A stretch of 64,000 bases of DNA from Desulfoferrobacter suflitae. Its GTDB lineage: Bacteria; Desulfobacterota; Syntrophobacteria; Syntrophobacterales; Syntrophobacteraceae. The stretch's first letter is position 1, and every line of letters starts with the position of its first letter. Under the pieces are notes generated by a model. It saw only the letters and a program-made list of their open reading frames with translations. It made no database searches and was not told the DNA's origin. Location: NCBI RefSeq assembly GCF_022603395.1, contig NZ_JAIBKA010000013.1, forward strand, positions 1 to 64,000, written 5' to 3'. The translations under genes were made by a program, and so were the position numbers. Shown here in pieces: positions 9,689 to 18,641 of this stretch.

Positions 9689-11477
9689 TGTTCTCCGCCT
9701 CCTCGGCAAATTCAGAAATTTCTGCCAGTTCCTGGTCACCCGAAAGAGCCCTGATGCGCGACTCCAGGCTGTAACCGATGGTAAATGCGAAAGTCGATTC
9801 CTCGTTGCTGATCTTCCAATCTGCTCCGCACTTGACCCATGCCTCAGCCAAGTCCGGATCCATCTTCTTGGCCACTAAGCCGAGAGCTTCGTATTGGGCC
9901 AGCTTGTCATGTCCTTCCCGGTAGAGTCTTTTCAGATGGTCTCGTGGCAGCAGTCTTCCGACAAATTTTTTGGCGAACGGGGTGCTCCTTCGCTTGCGGT
10001 ATTGGACGCTGGTAACTACAGAGACGTAGCAACCCGTTAGAAAGGCCACGGCTTTTTCCGGGCGATCGAAAAATTCAGGGTGATCGAGAATGTACTGCCC
10101 GTAAGGGCTAGCAAGAACAGCACCTTCCATAGAAGCTCCTTTCTTGTCCGGTACGATGAGATCAACCAGGCAGGCGTAACGATAAAATGCCCACGCCTGG
10201 CGCAATGTCCACGGAATAAGGGCATTCTCTTTCCTGCCGATGTAAACGAGCCGATTGACCAGGTGGTGCAAAAACTCGCGATAGCCAATCTGTTTATGCT
10301 CAAACAGGGCAACGAGCCAGGCTCGGAATACCTCCTCGCTTTTCTTTTCAGATGCTTCGGAAAAATTGCGGATCAGGTTAGCATTGATTTCAATCCGCTT
10401 TTCTTCACCTTTCCTGTCGGTATAGGTCAGGTCCTTTGCCTCGCTGATTTTGCGGCCGGCATCATGCAGGGATTTCATCCGGCTGGGGAGCACCTGCTGG
10501 ACCTCTGCCTGGATTCTCCAGGCCGCATTGTCCTGTTTAAAAAAGATCAGGGCGAAAGCCATCTGGTCGGAAAAAGCTTCAAAATCTTCCAGAAAAGATT
10601 CTTCCTGGGCGATGAGATCGAACTGCTTACTACTGCCCAGTTTAAACCGGCCCGGTTTATTGGTCAGCAGGTGCTTCATCTCCTCCCGAACTTCTTCGGA
10701 ATTGCTGTACGGCAGAATCATGTAACTTTGGCCGGCCATGGTGCTGGTCAGGTCATTCTCGATACGGATAACGGCACCTGAAATCCGCAGAGCGCATTCT
10801 TCGCAAACGGGAAAGTTTTTGACTCCGTTTGCTTCCTTGAATCCCCCGGCTATGCTGCCGATTTTGTCCAAGTTGTAGCAGGCCAAAAGCGAAAAATTCC
10901 CGAGCACGGTCCTGTCTTTTTGGCCACAGATAAAACAAGTCCCTTGCTCTCTGTAGCCACCGCGGGCTTTCCAATTGGCCACTACCGACGCCTGCATGTG
11001 GCGCTTGCAGCTATCCCACTCGTATAAGGGGAAAATATTGCCGTTTGTGCTTTTCGCCCAGTAGGCATACCCGCGGTGTGTCTTCCCGTCGATTTGAGCG
11101 TTGCGGGACTGCTCCTGCACCTCGGTCCAGATGCGTTTCACGTTCTGTTCATAGGCGCCTATAGCGAGAGCCAACCACTGTTCTTCCTTGGGAGATAGCT
11201 GCCCGGATTCCAGGAGGTTCTTTGCCGCTTTCAAAAGACGGTTGTCCGTTGTCTTGGCCAGCTTGCAGCAGGGGGTGTAATCGGTTCCGTTGGAAGGACC
11301 CGAGCGGTAAATCACGCTTTCCCTGTTATGGAGTACTTCAACCGAGTGGTAGTTCCCATTTTCATCAAAGCAGATAGCCAGGCCACGATCATAAACTTCG
11401 GGCATGCCTTCATTTAAATATTCGACCACTTCCGCAACCGGTAAAAGCCTACTGAACTCGGAAAGCTTCTGGAACAT
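9675..11477 (-). CDS. cas8b: Cascade large subunit Cas8b (Csh1)
   Basis: 600 aa. Two CxxC pairs, CFICGQ and CEEC about 50 residues later, form the zinc-finger seen in Csh1/TM1802-family Cas8b proteins, the PAM-recognising large subunit of type I-B Cascade. The ATG at 11477 is preferred over an in-frame TTG six codons upstream because AAGGAA lies six bases before it. It is the first effector gene after the abrB/PIN segment and overlaps cas7, so the effector genes probably form one transcript. Subtype I-B is called from this gene together with the Csh2-type cas7. Confidence 0.93.
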   Translation of the reverse strand: MFQKLSEFSRLLPVAEVVEYLNEGMPEVYDRGLAICFDENGNYHSVEVLHNRESVIYRSGPSNGTDYTPCCKLAKTTDNRLLKAAKNLLESGQLSPKEEQWLALAIGAYEQNVKRIWTEVQEQSRNAQIDGKTHRGYAYWAKSTNGNIFPLYEWDSCKRHMQASVVANWKARGGYREQGTCFICGQKDRTVLGNFSLLACYNLDKIGSIAGGFKEANGVKNFPVCEECALRISGAVIRIENDLTSTMAGQSYMILPYSNSEEVREEMKHLLTNKPGRFKLGSSKQFDLIAQEESFLEDFEAFSDQMAFALIFFKQDNAAWRIQAEVQQVLPSRMKSLHDAGRKISEAKDLTYTDRKGEEKRIEINANLIRNFSEASEKKSEEVFRAWLVALFEHKQIGYREFLHHLVNRLVYIGRKENALIPWTLRQAWAFYRYACLVDLIVPDKKGASMEGAVLASPYGQYILDHPEFFDRPEKAVAFLTGCYVSVVTSVQYRKRRSTPFAKKFVGRLLPRDHLKRLYREGHDKLAQYEALGLVAKKMDPDLAEAWVKCGADWKISNEESTFAFTIGYSLESRIRALSGDQELAEISEFAEEAENNELD

Positions 11478-11531
11478 GGGGATTTCCTTTTTCAAATGAG
11501 CCCAAACTGTCTTTGGCCTTTTGGATTTGCT

Positions 11532-11675
11532 TCAGAGATTGATTATGTGGGCTCTTAATTTATCAAAATCACGGTTAAATGAAGCAACCGGTCTAGTTGA
11601 AGAAGAACTCGCGTAGAGCAGGCAGTCGACGAAATCGATGGGATGCTCCTGGTATGTGAGCAGGGCGTTGAGCAA
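11532..11675 (-). pseudogene. PIN-domain toxin remnant (C-terminal end only)
   Basis: Downstream of abrB on the same strand, a 47-codon stretch from 11675 (just after a TGA) to the TGA at 11532 encodes a recognisable end of a VapC-like PIN ribonuclease: ALLTYQEHPIDFVDCLLYA, then VASFNRDFDKL. The DFVD and the D of NRDFDKL sit where the later catalytic acids of PIN domains lie. The preceding roughly 80-90 residues, with the first catalytic Asp, are absent: only 28 bp separate the remnant from the abrB stop. I read it as the toxin of an AbrB/PIN pair that lost its 5' part by deletion. Confidence 0.68.
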
Positions 11676-11703
11676 TCATGCTTTGTTTGAATTAATGTCA
11701 ATA

Positions 11704-11982
11704 TCATTTTTTCGTCTTGTTGTTTAATTCGTGTTCGCGGTTTGCATTTCGAGCAATTTCCTCTTGAATTTTCTCTCTGATTTTGTCTAACGGCTCATAT
11801 CTATCGGCATATCCTTTCAGACTTCCGGCCAGGCTTTCCGCCGCTCCGGCGGCTACGCCCTTCAGTTTCACTTCGCCATTCTCGACGACGAACAAAACGG
11901 CACCGTTCTCTCCGATATTCAATTTCTTCCTAATCGATTTCGGGATTGTGATTTGCGCCTTTTTTGAGACCTTCGCATACAT
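11704..11982 (-). CDS. SpoVT/AbrB-family antitoxin or regulator
   Basis: 92 aa. Residues 1-45 (MYAKVSKKAQITIPKSIRK, then LFVVENGEVKLKG) are a swapped-hairpin AbrB DNA-binding domain. The charged C-terminal half would bind a toxin. GGGGGAAGGA lies before the ATG. It lies between cas2 and cas8b on the same strand, with a degenerate PIN toxin right behind it. With the toxin broken it may be an orphan antitoxin, or it may have been kept as a local repressor of the cas effector genes. The latter is inference only. Confidence 0.85.
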   Translation of the reverse strand: MYAKVSKKAQITIPKSIRKKLNIGENGAVLFVVENGEVKLKGVAAGAAESLAGSLKGYADRYEPLDKIREKIQEEIARNANREHELNNKTKK

Positions 11983-11993
11983 TTTAGTCCTTC

Positions 11994-12065
11994 CCCCAAT
12001 ATCTGGGGACCTAATTTCAAATTAGCTTGACAAAATTAATTCTTCATCACTTTTGATTTTGTCAA
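11994..12065 (-). promoter_or_regulatory. Probable promoter/operator region of abrB and the effector cas genes
   Basis: Three nested symmetric elements lie 12-83 bp upstream of abrB. TTGACAAAAT (12027-12036) and its exact inverse ATTTTGTCAA (12056-12065) are 19 bp apart. CTAATTTCAAATTAG (12011-12025) is a 15-bp palindrome. CCCCAATATCTGGGG (11994-12008) is an imperfect palindrome. On the minus strand TTGACA (12065-12060) followed after 19 bp by ATTAAT could be the -35/-10. AbrB-type antitoxins bind such symmetric sites and repress themselves; whether this one does is untested. Confidence 0.5.
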
Positions 12066-12157
12066 ACTCTAGGGAGATCTTTTTGGGTCGTCCATTGGGC
12101 AAATACAACAGCTCTGTTCTGTGCCTCTAAATGACGAGGTCGAATGGGCGGTTTTTG

Positions 12158-12454
12158 TCAAAAAAATTTGGCCAGCAGTTCGTCGTTGACCAGTTTGCGG
12201 TCGAAGCCCTGGCCGAGCACCTGGACCCGCTTGAAGTCCTCCTGGCAGAAGGGGAAAAGGTAGACGCTGTCGACTTCTTCATCGATCAGGCTGCGGCACT
12301 TTTCCGTCAGCTCATCGAAGCGGCTGGCTTCCAGCCGGCCCAGGAAGGCGCTCTTCTGCACCCGCTCCAGCCCGTAGCGCTTGCACGCCTTGGACACTTT
12401 GCCGCGCATCTTGTCGTCGGAGATGTCGTAAATGATCCAAACCAATACGGCCAT
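12158..12454 (-). CDS. cas2: CRISPR adaptation protein Cas2
   Basis: 98 aa, full length. The N-terminus (MAVLVWIIYDISDDKMRGKV) carries the ferredoxin-fold strand with the conserved Asp, and the rest (QKSAFLGRL; YLFPFC) matches Cas2. It pairs with Cas1 as the spacer integrase. It lies 17 bp after cas1 and is separated from the effector genes by abrB. Confidence 0.96.
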   Translation of the reverse strand: MAVLVWIIYDISDDKMRGKVSKACKRYGLERVQKSAFLGRLEASRFDELTEKCRSLIDEEVDSVYLFPFCQEDFKRVQVLGQGFDRKLVNDELLAKFF

Positions 12455-12471
12455 GGTTGCGGTCCTCCGGG

Positions 12472-13485
12472 TCAGAGCTCTTTGATGTCGAGCCAGTCGG
12501 GCCTTTGCCGCCCGGTTTCGGCCAGCAGCAGGTTGGCCAGCCGATGCGCCTCGTGCTGGATGATGGTGCGGCGTTTGACGTTTTTCCGGCGGTAGCGCAC
12601 CGATTCGTCCAGGTGACTGTTCAAGGCTTCCACGATCACCGGCTTGCCGGCCTGGTTAAGCGACACGGCGCCGTCGCCGCCGTCGAAATAATCGTCTTTG
12701 ATCTTCCTGCCGGTGAAAAGGTAGACCACCGTCTGTTCGCCAAAGATGCGGAACGGCTCGATGAGGTCGAAGACCATCGATTTCTTGTTGTAATTGTCGG
12801 TGTGGAGAAAGCCCAGGTAGGGATCGAGGCCGGCGAGGATACACGCCTTTTCCACCAGCGAATAGAGGATCCCGTAAGCGTAGTTGAGGCAGGCGTTGAA
12901 GGGGTCTTTGGCCGGGCGCCGCGAGCGTTCGCTGAAGCGGTATTTTTCCGGCAGCAGGGAAGCGAGGCAGCGAAAGTAACTGCGGCCGGCGGTCCCTTCC
13001 AGGCCCATGATGCGATTGCGGGCCGCGTCCAGATCGACGGTTTCCAGCGCTAAGCCGGCCTTAGATCTTTCGACGGCCTCGACGGCCGGTCGGATCGACT
13101 CCTCGCTTCCGGGCCTTGCGTGCATAAGCTTTTTCAAAAAGAGGAGCTGGTTGTTGAGCTTTTGCCCGACCATTTCGGTCGCCAGTTGCAGGCCGAGGGG
13201 ACTGTCGTGCGCTTCCAGCTGCCTGCGCCGAATCAGAGCGGTGCTCCCGAGCTTGGAGAACCAGATGCGTCCCACCGGATCTCCGTACTTGTCCAGAAAG
13301 ACCACATCGATGTTGTGCTCCAGGGCCAGGACCACCGCCTGGGTGGTCACCATCGCCTGGTTGGCGATGACGATGCTTTCCACTTTGAGCGGAGAAATGT
13401 CGAAGGTCTTCTCCTGCTGCTTGAGCCGAAAGCACTCGTCTTTTTGGGTGAGAAAGGTTCCCGGTGTGTTGATGACAAGCTGCAT
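12472..13485 (-). CDS. cas1: CRISPR integrase Cas1
   Basis: 337 aa from ATG 13485 (GAGG upstream; the frame is open 13 codons further but without homology). It contains the Cas1 metal-site residues: Glu in MGLEGTAGRSYF, His in GFLHTDNYNKKSM, and the following VFDLIEPFR acids. The N-terminal beta domain (MQLVINTPGTFL) is intact. It is the first gene of the cas block, so adaptation genes are transcribed before the effector genes, the reverse of most I-B loci. Confidence 0.96.
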   Translation of the reverse strand: MQLVINTPGTFLTQKDECFRLKQQEKTFDISPLKVESIVIANQAMVTTQAVVLALEHNIDVVFLDKYGDPVGRIWFSKLGSTALIRRRQLEAHDSPLGLQLATEMVGQKLNNQLLFLKKLMHARPGSEESIRPAVEAVERSKAGLALETVDLDAARNRIMGLEGTAGRSYFRCLASLLPEKYRFSERSRRPAKDPFNACLNYAYGILYSLVEKACILAGLDPYLGFLHTDNYNKKSMVFDLIEPFRIFGEQTVVYLFTGRKIKDDYFDGGDGAVSLNQAGKPVIVEALNSHLDESVRYRRKNVKRRTIIQHEAHRLANLLLAETGRQRPDWLDIKEL

Positions 13486-13841
13486 CTCTCGACACCTCGC
13501 TGGATTGCCCCAGCCATTTGGCATAACAGTTCGCTGCAGCCAGGCTCAATTTGTTTGTGTCATTTGCATTACCTTAAATTCGCACCGGTTAAGCACTTGC
13601 GATACAAGCGGGAATTCAGATCAAAACACTTCAGCAAAAAGGCAGTAGAACGGAGGTTAGAACCAAGCTGCTCGCTACCGAAGTGTCATCGAGCTTTAAA
13701 GAATATTTGTGCGTTGATTCTAGAACAGAACAATGCGTTCGTCAAACATTTGGTCACCAAAACGTGCGGACTCCGTTGCGGCAAAGGCGGGGCCTCACGC
13801 ACGCCTGACCAGGGACGAGAAACTACTCCGCGGCAGGCGGG
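13486..13841. other. Intergenic region upstream of cas1
   Basis: These 356 bp lie between the cas1 start and the end of the phosphatase fusion gene, both on the minus strand. They should hold the cas1 promoter, but I see no convincing -35/-10 pair, no coding signal and no repeat. Confidence 0.5.
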
Positions 13842-15008
13842 TTAGGGAGCGGCGTCGAGCGAATTCTGGGCGCGGCTGAGCCATTCAAAATACTGCTGAA
13901 TGAACCTGCCGGAAACGACGTCAGGAAGCGCAAAAAGCAGGCCGTCTTCCTGCGGAAAGAGCGAAGTCAGCGCGTACCACATGTCAGCCGAGATCTTCTG
14001 CCGGGCGACCAGAAACTGTTCGTAGACGGACGGCACGTGATCCTCGCCCGGCGCCCGCATGGACCTGCCGATATCGGCGGGGCTGTCGAGATAATCCCGG
14101 GGAATACCGTAGATTCGGCACGCGATGGGGCGAAAGGGATACACCACACATTGTGTGTTCACACTGAGGGGGCATCGAATTTGCGCCTGGCTGTAGGCCG
14201 CTTCCAATTCGGCCCTGCGGTCGCCCGCTAGACCCGTCCCGGAAGGCAGAGATTTTCGCACCCGGCGCATGGCTTTTGCCGCTTGCACCGCCCGTTCGAT
14301 GGCCTGTCGGCGTTCTTCTCCCGGCAGCACTTTGTTCATGTGGTGACTGAGATAGGCTGCTTCCACAAAGCTGAGCTCAACATAGTTGCAGCAGCAGCCG
14401 TCCGTCCGGGAACCGCAACTGAGCAGCCCGGAGTGCTTCTCAGAAGCCTCTTCAAACAGTGTATCCACACGCTCGAGCAATGCCCGGCAGTCGGTAAAAA
14501 AGCCGCTCAGGTCAACGACTCGTCGGTTTTCCAGGGAAGGCTCGCGAATGGTCAGCTTGCCCGACTTCTTGCTGTATTTTCGCAACAGCCTCCACTGGGA
14601 GAAACTGCTGTGCATGGAGCGGGCTTCGGCCACTTTTTTCCTGGCAAGTTTCAGGGCGAAACCCTTGCGCAACAGATACGCCGCAACAAAAGTCGCCGTT
14701 CTGCCCATGCCGTAGCGGCAATGCACCAACACTTTCTTGCCCAGGTAGATCGCTTCGTCCAGCCAGTCGAGCGCTTTTTCCAGTTCCGGTTCGGGGGGTG
14801 CATCATCATCGCACACGGGCAGATAGTAGACCTCGAAACCGCTGGTCTGCTCGATTTCGTGAAGATCGCAAAATTCCGCGCAAAGATTGATGATCGCCCC
14901 TATGCCCTGCTCTCTTATGGAATCCAGTTCCGCATAGGACATCGGGGCATGCCCGAGGGCGAGATTATCGGTTATCCAGGAAAGCTCATATGCTGCCATG
15001 CACGCCAT
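13842..15008 (-). CDS. Dual-specificity phosphatase fused to a YkgJ-type cysteine-cluster domain
   Basis: 388 aa with two domains. Residues 1-145 are a cysteine phosphatase: HCRYGMGRT gives the CX5R site (Cys97, Arg103) and CDDDAPP near 66 supplies a candidate general acid. Residues about 195-320 hold a CxCxxCC-family cluster: DGCCCNYVELS near 205, then RCPLS, QCVVYPFRPIACRIYG. YkgJ-type domains are thought to bind Fe or Zn through these cysteines. The substrate is unknown. No membrane segment is seen, so it is probably cytoplasmic. ATG 15008 and ATG 14999 are both possible starts; neither has a strong ribosome site. Confidence 0.82.
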   Translation of the reverse strand: MACMAAYELSWITDNLALGHAPMSYAELDSIREQGIGAIINLCAEFCDLHEIEQTSGFEVYYLPVCDDDAPPEPELEKALDWLDEAIYLGKKVLVHCRYGMGRTATFVAAYLLRKGFALKLARKKVAEARSMHSSFSQWRLLRKYSKKSGKLTIREPSLENRRVVDLSGFFTDCRALLERVDTLFEEASEKHSGLLSCGSRTDGCCCNYVELSFVEAAYLSHHMNKVLPGEERRQAIERAVQAAKAMRRVRKSLPSGTGLAGDRRAELEAAYSQAQIRCPLSVNTQCVVYPFRPIACRIYGIPRDYLDSPADIGRSMRAPGEDHVPSVYEQFLVARQKISADMWYALTSLFPQEDGLLFALPDVVSGRFIQQYFEWLSRAQNSLDAAP

Positions 15009-15108
15009 CTTTCTGCCGGTTGCAATGTTCGATTCTATCCATACCGTTGGTTGATAAAAAGCTTGGTTCGCGTGGTCCGGAATTTTGATGGGTTTCGTTT
15101 CACTTCAC

Positions 15109-15157
15109 CCATCCCGCCTTCGATCCACCGCGCAGACCAGGACGTCTTGCGGGATGG
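15109..15157. repeat. Inverted repeat, 9-bp arms
   Basis: CCATCCCGC (15109-15117) and GCGGGATGG (15149-15157) are exact inverses with a 31-bp loop. They lie between the response regulator and the phosphatase gene. This could be an RNA hairpin or a protein site. Confidence 0.45.
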
Positions 15158-15187
15158 ATAAGCTGGTCGATCCGAGGTATCCTGGAT

Positions 15188-15272
15188 GACGCCGGCGGTC
15201 GGCTCCAACACAAATCGCTCAATCGAGGTACCTGCTGCCGCGTCTCAGCCGGGTCCACTGCCCGCCGGCGTC
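15188..15272. repeat. Inverted repeat, 11-bp GC-rich arms
   Basis: GACGCCGGCGG (15188-15198) and CCGCCGGCGTC (15262-15272) are exact inverses 63 bp apart. The right arm reaches into the stop codon of the response regulator gene. In the minus-strand transcript it could form a long stem after the operon, possibly a terminator or mRNA-stabilising structure. There is no T run. Confidence 0.45.
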
Positions 15273-15642
15273 AGGGGATCGCTTCCCGGGCCAGCACCTG
15301 CTCCACCTTCTCCTCCAGTTCGTCCTTATCGATCGGCTTTACACAGTATTCCATAGCACCGTGGCGCAGAGCCTCGCGCGCCGATTCGAGGGTCGGGTAA
15401 CCGGTCAGCATGATGGCGCGGATGCCCGGATCAGCCTTCCTCATCTCGGCAAGCACTTCGACTCCGTCTATCTTTTTTAATTTGATGTCGAGAATCACCA
15501 GGTCAACCCTATTTTTTCTAACATGGCTGATGGCTTCTTCCTCTTCGGTGAAGCACAGGACCTGGTGCCCCTTTTTTTCGAGAATCCGCTTCAACAGCGT
15601 AACCGCATCAAACACATCATCCAATACCAGAATTGTGGCCAT
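15271..15642 (-). CDS. Single-domain response regulator
   Basis: 123 aa CheY-like receiver from ATG 15642 (MATILVLDD). It shows the acidic pocket (LDD), phospho-acceptor Asp in VDLVILDIKL, Thr in MLTGYP and Lys in CVKPID. There is no output domain, so it acts by protein contact or phosphorelay. Its start overlaps the histidine kinase gene by 26 bp, which makes the kinase its obvious partner. Confidence 0.92.
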   Translation of the reverse strand: MATILVLDDVFDAVTLLKRILEKKGHQVLCFTEEEEAISHVRKNRVDLVILDIKLKKIDGVEVLAEMRKADPGIRAIMLTGYPTLESAREALRHGAMEYCVKPIDKDELEEKVEQVLAREAIP

Positions 15643-17695
15643 GCAATCCCTTTCCCTCAACAATCGTGGCACCCTCTTTGGCGGCGGGCAGGCGTACGGT
15701 AAAAACAGTGCCCCTGCCGTTTTTCTCCCGCGCTAAGCCGCTGCCCAGATGCTCGGCCAAAGCCGCCGGCAGCGGGCTCTGAACTTCGATGGTACCGCCG
15801 TGCTCTTTGACAATGCCAAAGGTAACGGAGAGTCCCAGGCCGGTCCCCTTGCCCACCCCTTTGGTGGTGAAAAACGGATCGAAAATCTTATCGATGCTTT
15901 CCGCCGGAATACCGCCACCACTGTCGGCCACCGAAAAAAGCACCTCACTTTCTCCCCGGCGAGCGCTTGACACCATTATGGTGCCGTCGCTTCCAATGGC
16001 ATCGAAAGCGTTGTTGAGGAGGTTGACCACCGCCTGCTTGAGCTTCTCCACATCGCCCACCACCGGGGGGAGATCGCCTTCCAGCCGCTTTTCCACCTTC
16101 ACTCGTTCCAGGCGGAAGGTATGCTCGACCACGGTCAAGGCCTCCTCGATGACCGAATTGACAAGCACGGGAGACATCCGGCTCTCCGACTGGCGTGCAA
16201 AGCGCAACAGGTCCGAAACGATTTTTTTGCAGACCTGCGCGTGTTTTTCGATGGTCTTGAGATCCGTGTACAACTGGCTGCTTTCGTCCACTTCCTCGAT
16301 GAGCAATTGGGCATAGCCGATGATAATGCCAAGGGGCGTATTGATTTCATGGGCAATCCCTGCGGTCAGCTGCCCGACGGCTTCCATCTTCTGTGACTGG
16401 GTGAGCCGTTCCTGGAATTTTTTCAATTCGGTGATGTCTCGGCCGCTGCACAAAAGCCCAATGATGTTTCCATCACCGCCGCGCACCGGCAATTTCATCA
16501 AGTGGATCCAGCGTTCGCTGTCGGCTTTGCCGACGCATTCTTCCTTGGTGAGCGATTCACCAGTGGAAAGCACCTTCAAATCCTCTTGGCGGTTGGCCCT
16601 GGCCCGATGCTGAGGAAACAGGTCGTAGTCGGTCCTTCCCACGATGTCCTCCCTGCTCTTGCCCACAATCTCGCAAAACGCTCGGTTTACCGCACGATAC
16701 ACCGAATCGCGATCCTGCAGGCTGACAAAATCGGGAGTCGCATTGAGAATCGTTTCCAGCAGCTGCTGCTGCTCGCTCAAGGTCTCCCCGACGGCCTTCA
16801 GCTCGGAGAGGTGATTCTTGAGTGTGCGTACCATGAAATCAAAGGATTCGGCGAGGTTCTGGATTTCATCACCCGAGCAGGCTGTATATACAGGACATTG
16901 ATAGCAGCTCTCTATTTTTTTGGCGTACTCGCCTTCCACACAGGTGGTGCAGAGTGTTCCCGCCACGTACCAGCAGCGCAGGTACGGTTCGTGGTAGGCC
17001 GGGCACTCCTCTTGGTCGCACTGCATGATGTCCCAACAGTTCTTCTTGAGACGCGGCGCTGTTTTGACATCGAGGTTTCCCCGCATCACCTGGTCGATGG
17101 CCTGGTGAAGGGACTCGATGCGCGTGCCGACGGCCCGGGCAAGAACCGCCCCCACCAGTCCCAAAAGGACGGCGACCAGAACGGTGGAGAGCAACATCAA
17201 CCAGGAGAGACTCTTGATCGCCTGATTCAGCCGCGTGCGCAACAAACCGATGCGTACGGTTGCAAAGCGCTCTCCGGCAATCAGGACGGGCACGGCGAAA
17301 TCGTAGATGAGCTGCTCACCGGTATCCAGCAGGCGCCTGCTGTAGTCCTGGGAATCCGCAACGCTGTTCACGCCCTGCAGCTCAACCGGAAATCCCCTGG
17401 GGAAAGTGTGCACCAACACATCTTCCCGATCGTTTAAAATGAAAGCATAGTCCACGTCTTCATTCACGTGAACCGCTTCATCCACCAAATTCTTGAGGCG
17501 CAGAAGGTCCATGGCCAGGATGGGCTCGGACGCCCAGGCCGCCAGGTTGTCGGCAATGAGAAAGCCGCGGCTGGTATGCTCCTCGAGCAAAGCGTTGCGC
17601 ATGATACTGCTCGCCACGGCATAAATACCGCCCCCGAACAGGATCAGGATCAAAATCAAGCTGAAATAGATTTTGCTTCTGAGGCCCAGCTTCAT
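15617..17695 (-). CDS. Membrane histidine kinase with Cys-rich (two-CW-like) insert and PAS domain
   Basis: 692 aa from ATG 17695 ([13 protein letters not shown]), where the first membrane helix begins. Order: TM1 8-28, periplasmic sensor 30-160, TM2 163-186, HAMP-like linker, a segment with nine cysteines at 220-273 ([25 protein letters not shown]), PAS about 310-425, HisKA with [10 protein letters not shown] (His near 448), and HATPase with DSGGGIP and GTGLGLS. The Cys-rich part resembles the two-CW domain of deltaproteobacterial sensors and could bind metal or sense redox. It is encoded between a PhnD-like lipoprotein and a receiver, all coupled. Confidence 0.9.
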   Translation of the reverse strand: MKLGLRSKIYFSLILILILFGGGIYAVASSIMRNALLEEHTSRGFLIADNLAAWASEPILAMDLLRLKNLVDEAVHVNEDVDYAFILNDREDVLVHTFPRGFPVELQGVNSVADSQDYSRRLLDTGEQLIYDFAVPVLIAGERFATVRIGLLRTRLNQAIKSLSWLMLLSTVLVAVLLGLVGAVLARAVGTRIESLHQAIDQVMRGNLDVKTAPRLKKNCWDIMQCDQEECPAYHEPYLRCWYVAGTLCTTCVEGEYAKKIESCYQCPVYTACSGDEIQNLAESFDFMVRTLKNHLSELKAVGETLSEQQQLLETILNATPDFVSLQDRDSVYRAVNRAFCEIVGKSREDIVGRTDYDLFPQHRARANRQEDLKVLSTGESLTKEECVGKADSERWIHLMKLPVRGGDGNIIGLLCSGRDITELKKFQERLTQSQKMEAVGQLTAGIAHEINTPLGIIIGYAQLLIEEVDESSQLYTDLKTIEKHAQVCKKIVSDLLRFARQSESRMSPVLVNSVIEEALTVVEHTFRLERVKVEKRLEGDLPPVVGDVEKLKQAVVNLLNNAFDAIGSDGTIMVSSARRGESEVLFSVADSGGGIPAESIDKIFDPFFTTKGVGKGTGLGLSVTFGIVKEHGGTIEVQSPLPAALAEHLGSGLAREKNGRGTVFTVRLPAAKEGATIVEGKGLHGHNSGIG

Positions 17696-17714
17696 AGTCG
17701 ATGCGGAGTCCCCC

Positions 17715-18641
17715 TCATTTGGAAAGATCCATCCCCAACCTTTCAGCAAGGTTCCGCACAGCGTCGAAATCCTGATCCTGTGCGGCAATGATGCCGAAGA
17801 TGTTGGCCGCGCGCAGGATCTCCTCCTGCTGGGGAACACCGTTGGACAGCTTGCAGAGAGCCGTCTTGATCGTTGTGACGATATCGGTCGGCAGACCTTT
17901 TCTCGCAGCGAAGACCCAGCCCGGATACCAGCGTGTGTTGGCAATGACTTTTATGGCACTGATATCTATTTTATTGGCGACAACATCGAGGGTCCCTTCC
18001 CGGATCGATCCAATGTCGTATTTGCCTGCATACACCGCCAGCACCACGTTCTCCTGTTTGCCGCCCGGCCCCGGAGCAAAATCGATCTTGGCGAAATCAT
18101 CCGGTTTGATGCCGTTTTCAATAAAATGCCCGAGGGGATAGAGGTACCCACCGGCCGAGCTCGGATCCACCGCAATCCACCGTTTGCCGCGGCAATCGGC
18201 AAGCGTTCTGATTTCCTGGTTGTCGGCCCGGCAGATGATCTGACCTCGGAAATTCTCTTTGCCGTACACCTCCACTGCCCGCGCAAATGCCCGTGCTCCA
18301 AAGCGATCCGCCATTTTGACATAGACGAAGGGATTGGAATAGGAAATATCGATTTTTCCTTCGCCCAGCATCTCGACATGCTGATCGAAGTTGTTGGGAA
18401 ATATCTGTTTGACGTTTAAACCGGTCGTTCGGCTCAGGTATTCTACCAGCAAGTGCTGCCGCTGGTAGGAGACGGTATGGGAATACTGGGGAAGAAAGGC
18501 GTAGGTAATCGCCTCCTCCTGCTCCACAAGAGTCTTGTTCTGCTTCCTGCTCAGGTCGACTCTCACGGCCGGCTCCTCATTACCGCAACTCGAAAGGAGC
18601 AGTAGACCTGTCAGAACAAAGGCATAGAACCTGCTTCGCAT
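17715..18641 (-). CDS. PhnD-like periplasmic binding lipoprotein
   Basis: 308 aa. A lipobox (LLLLSSC, Cys near 19) predicts a lipoprotein. The body fits the phosphate/phosphite/phosphonate-binding PhnD family: AFLPQYSHTV near 48, DISYSNPFVYV near 98, DPSSAGGYLYPLGH near 158, and a GSIREGTLD stretch. No transporter permease or ATPase is nearby; the next gene, 19 bp on, is a sensor kinase. It is therefore more likely a ligand-sensing partner for the kinase than an importer component. Confidence 0.85.
   Translation of the reverse strand: MRSRFYAFVLTGLLLLSSCGNEEPAVRVDLSRKQNKTLVEQEEAITYAFLPQYSHTVSYQRQHLLVEYLSRTTGLNVKQIFPNNFDQHVEMLGEGKIDISYSNPFVYVKMADRFGARAFARAVEVYGKENFRGQIICRADNQEIRTLADCRGKRWIAVDPSSAGGYLYPLGHFIENGIKPDDFAKIDFAPGPGGKQENVVLAVYAGKYDIGSIREGTLDVVANKIDISAIKVIANTRWYPGWVFAARKGLPTDIVTTIKTALCKLSNGVPQQEEILRAANIFGIIAAQDQDFDAVRNLAERLGMDLSK

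Noticed and set aside
10080-10781. Long plus-strand open frame opposite cas8b
   Set aside because: Antisense shadow; cas8b has clear domain evidence and this frame has none.
12131-12595. Plus-strand open frame opposite cas2
   Set aside because: Shadow of cas2 and the end of cas1.
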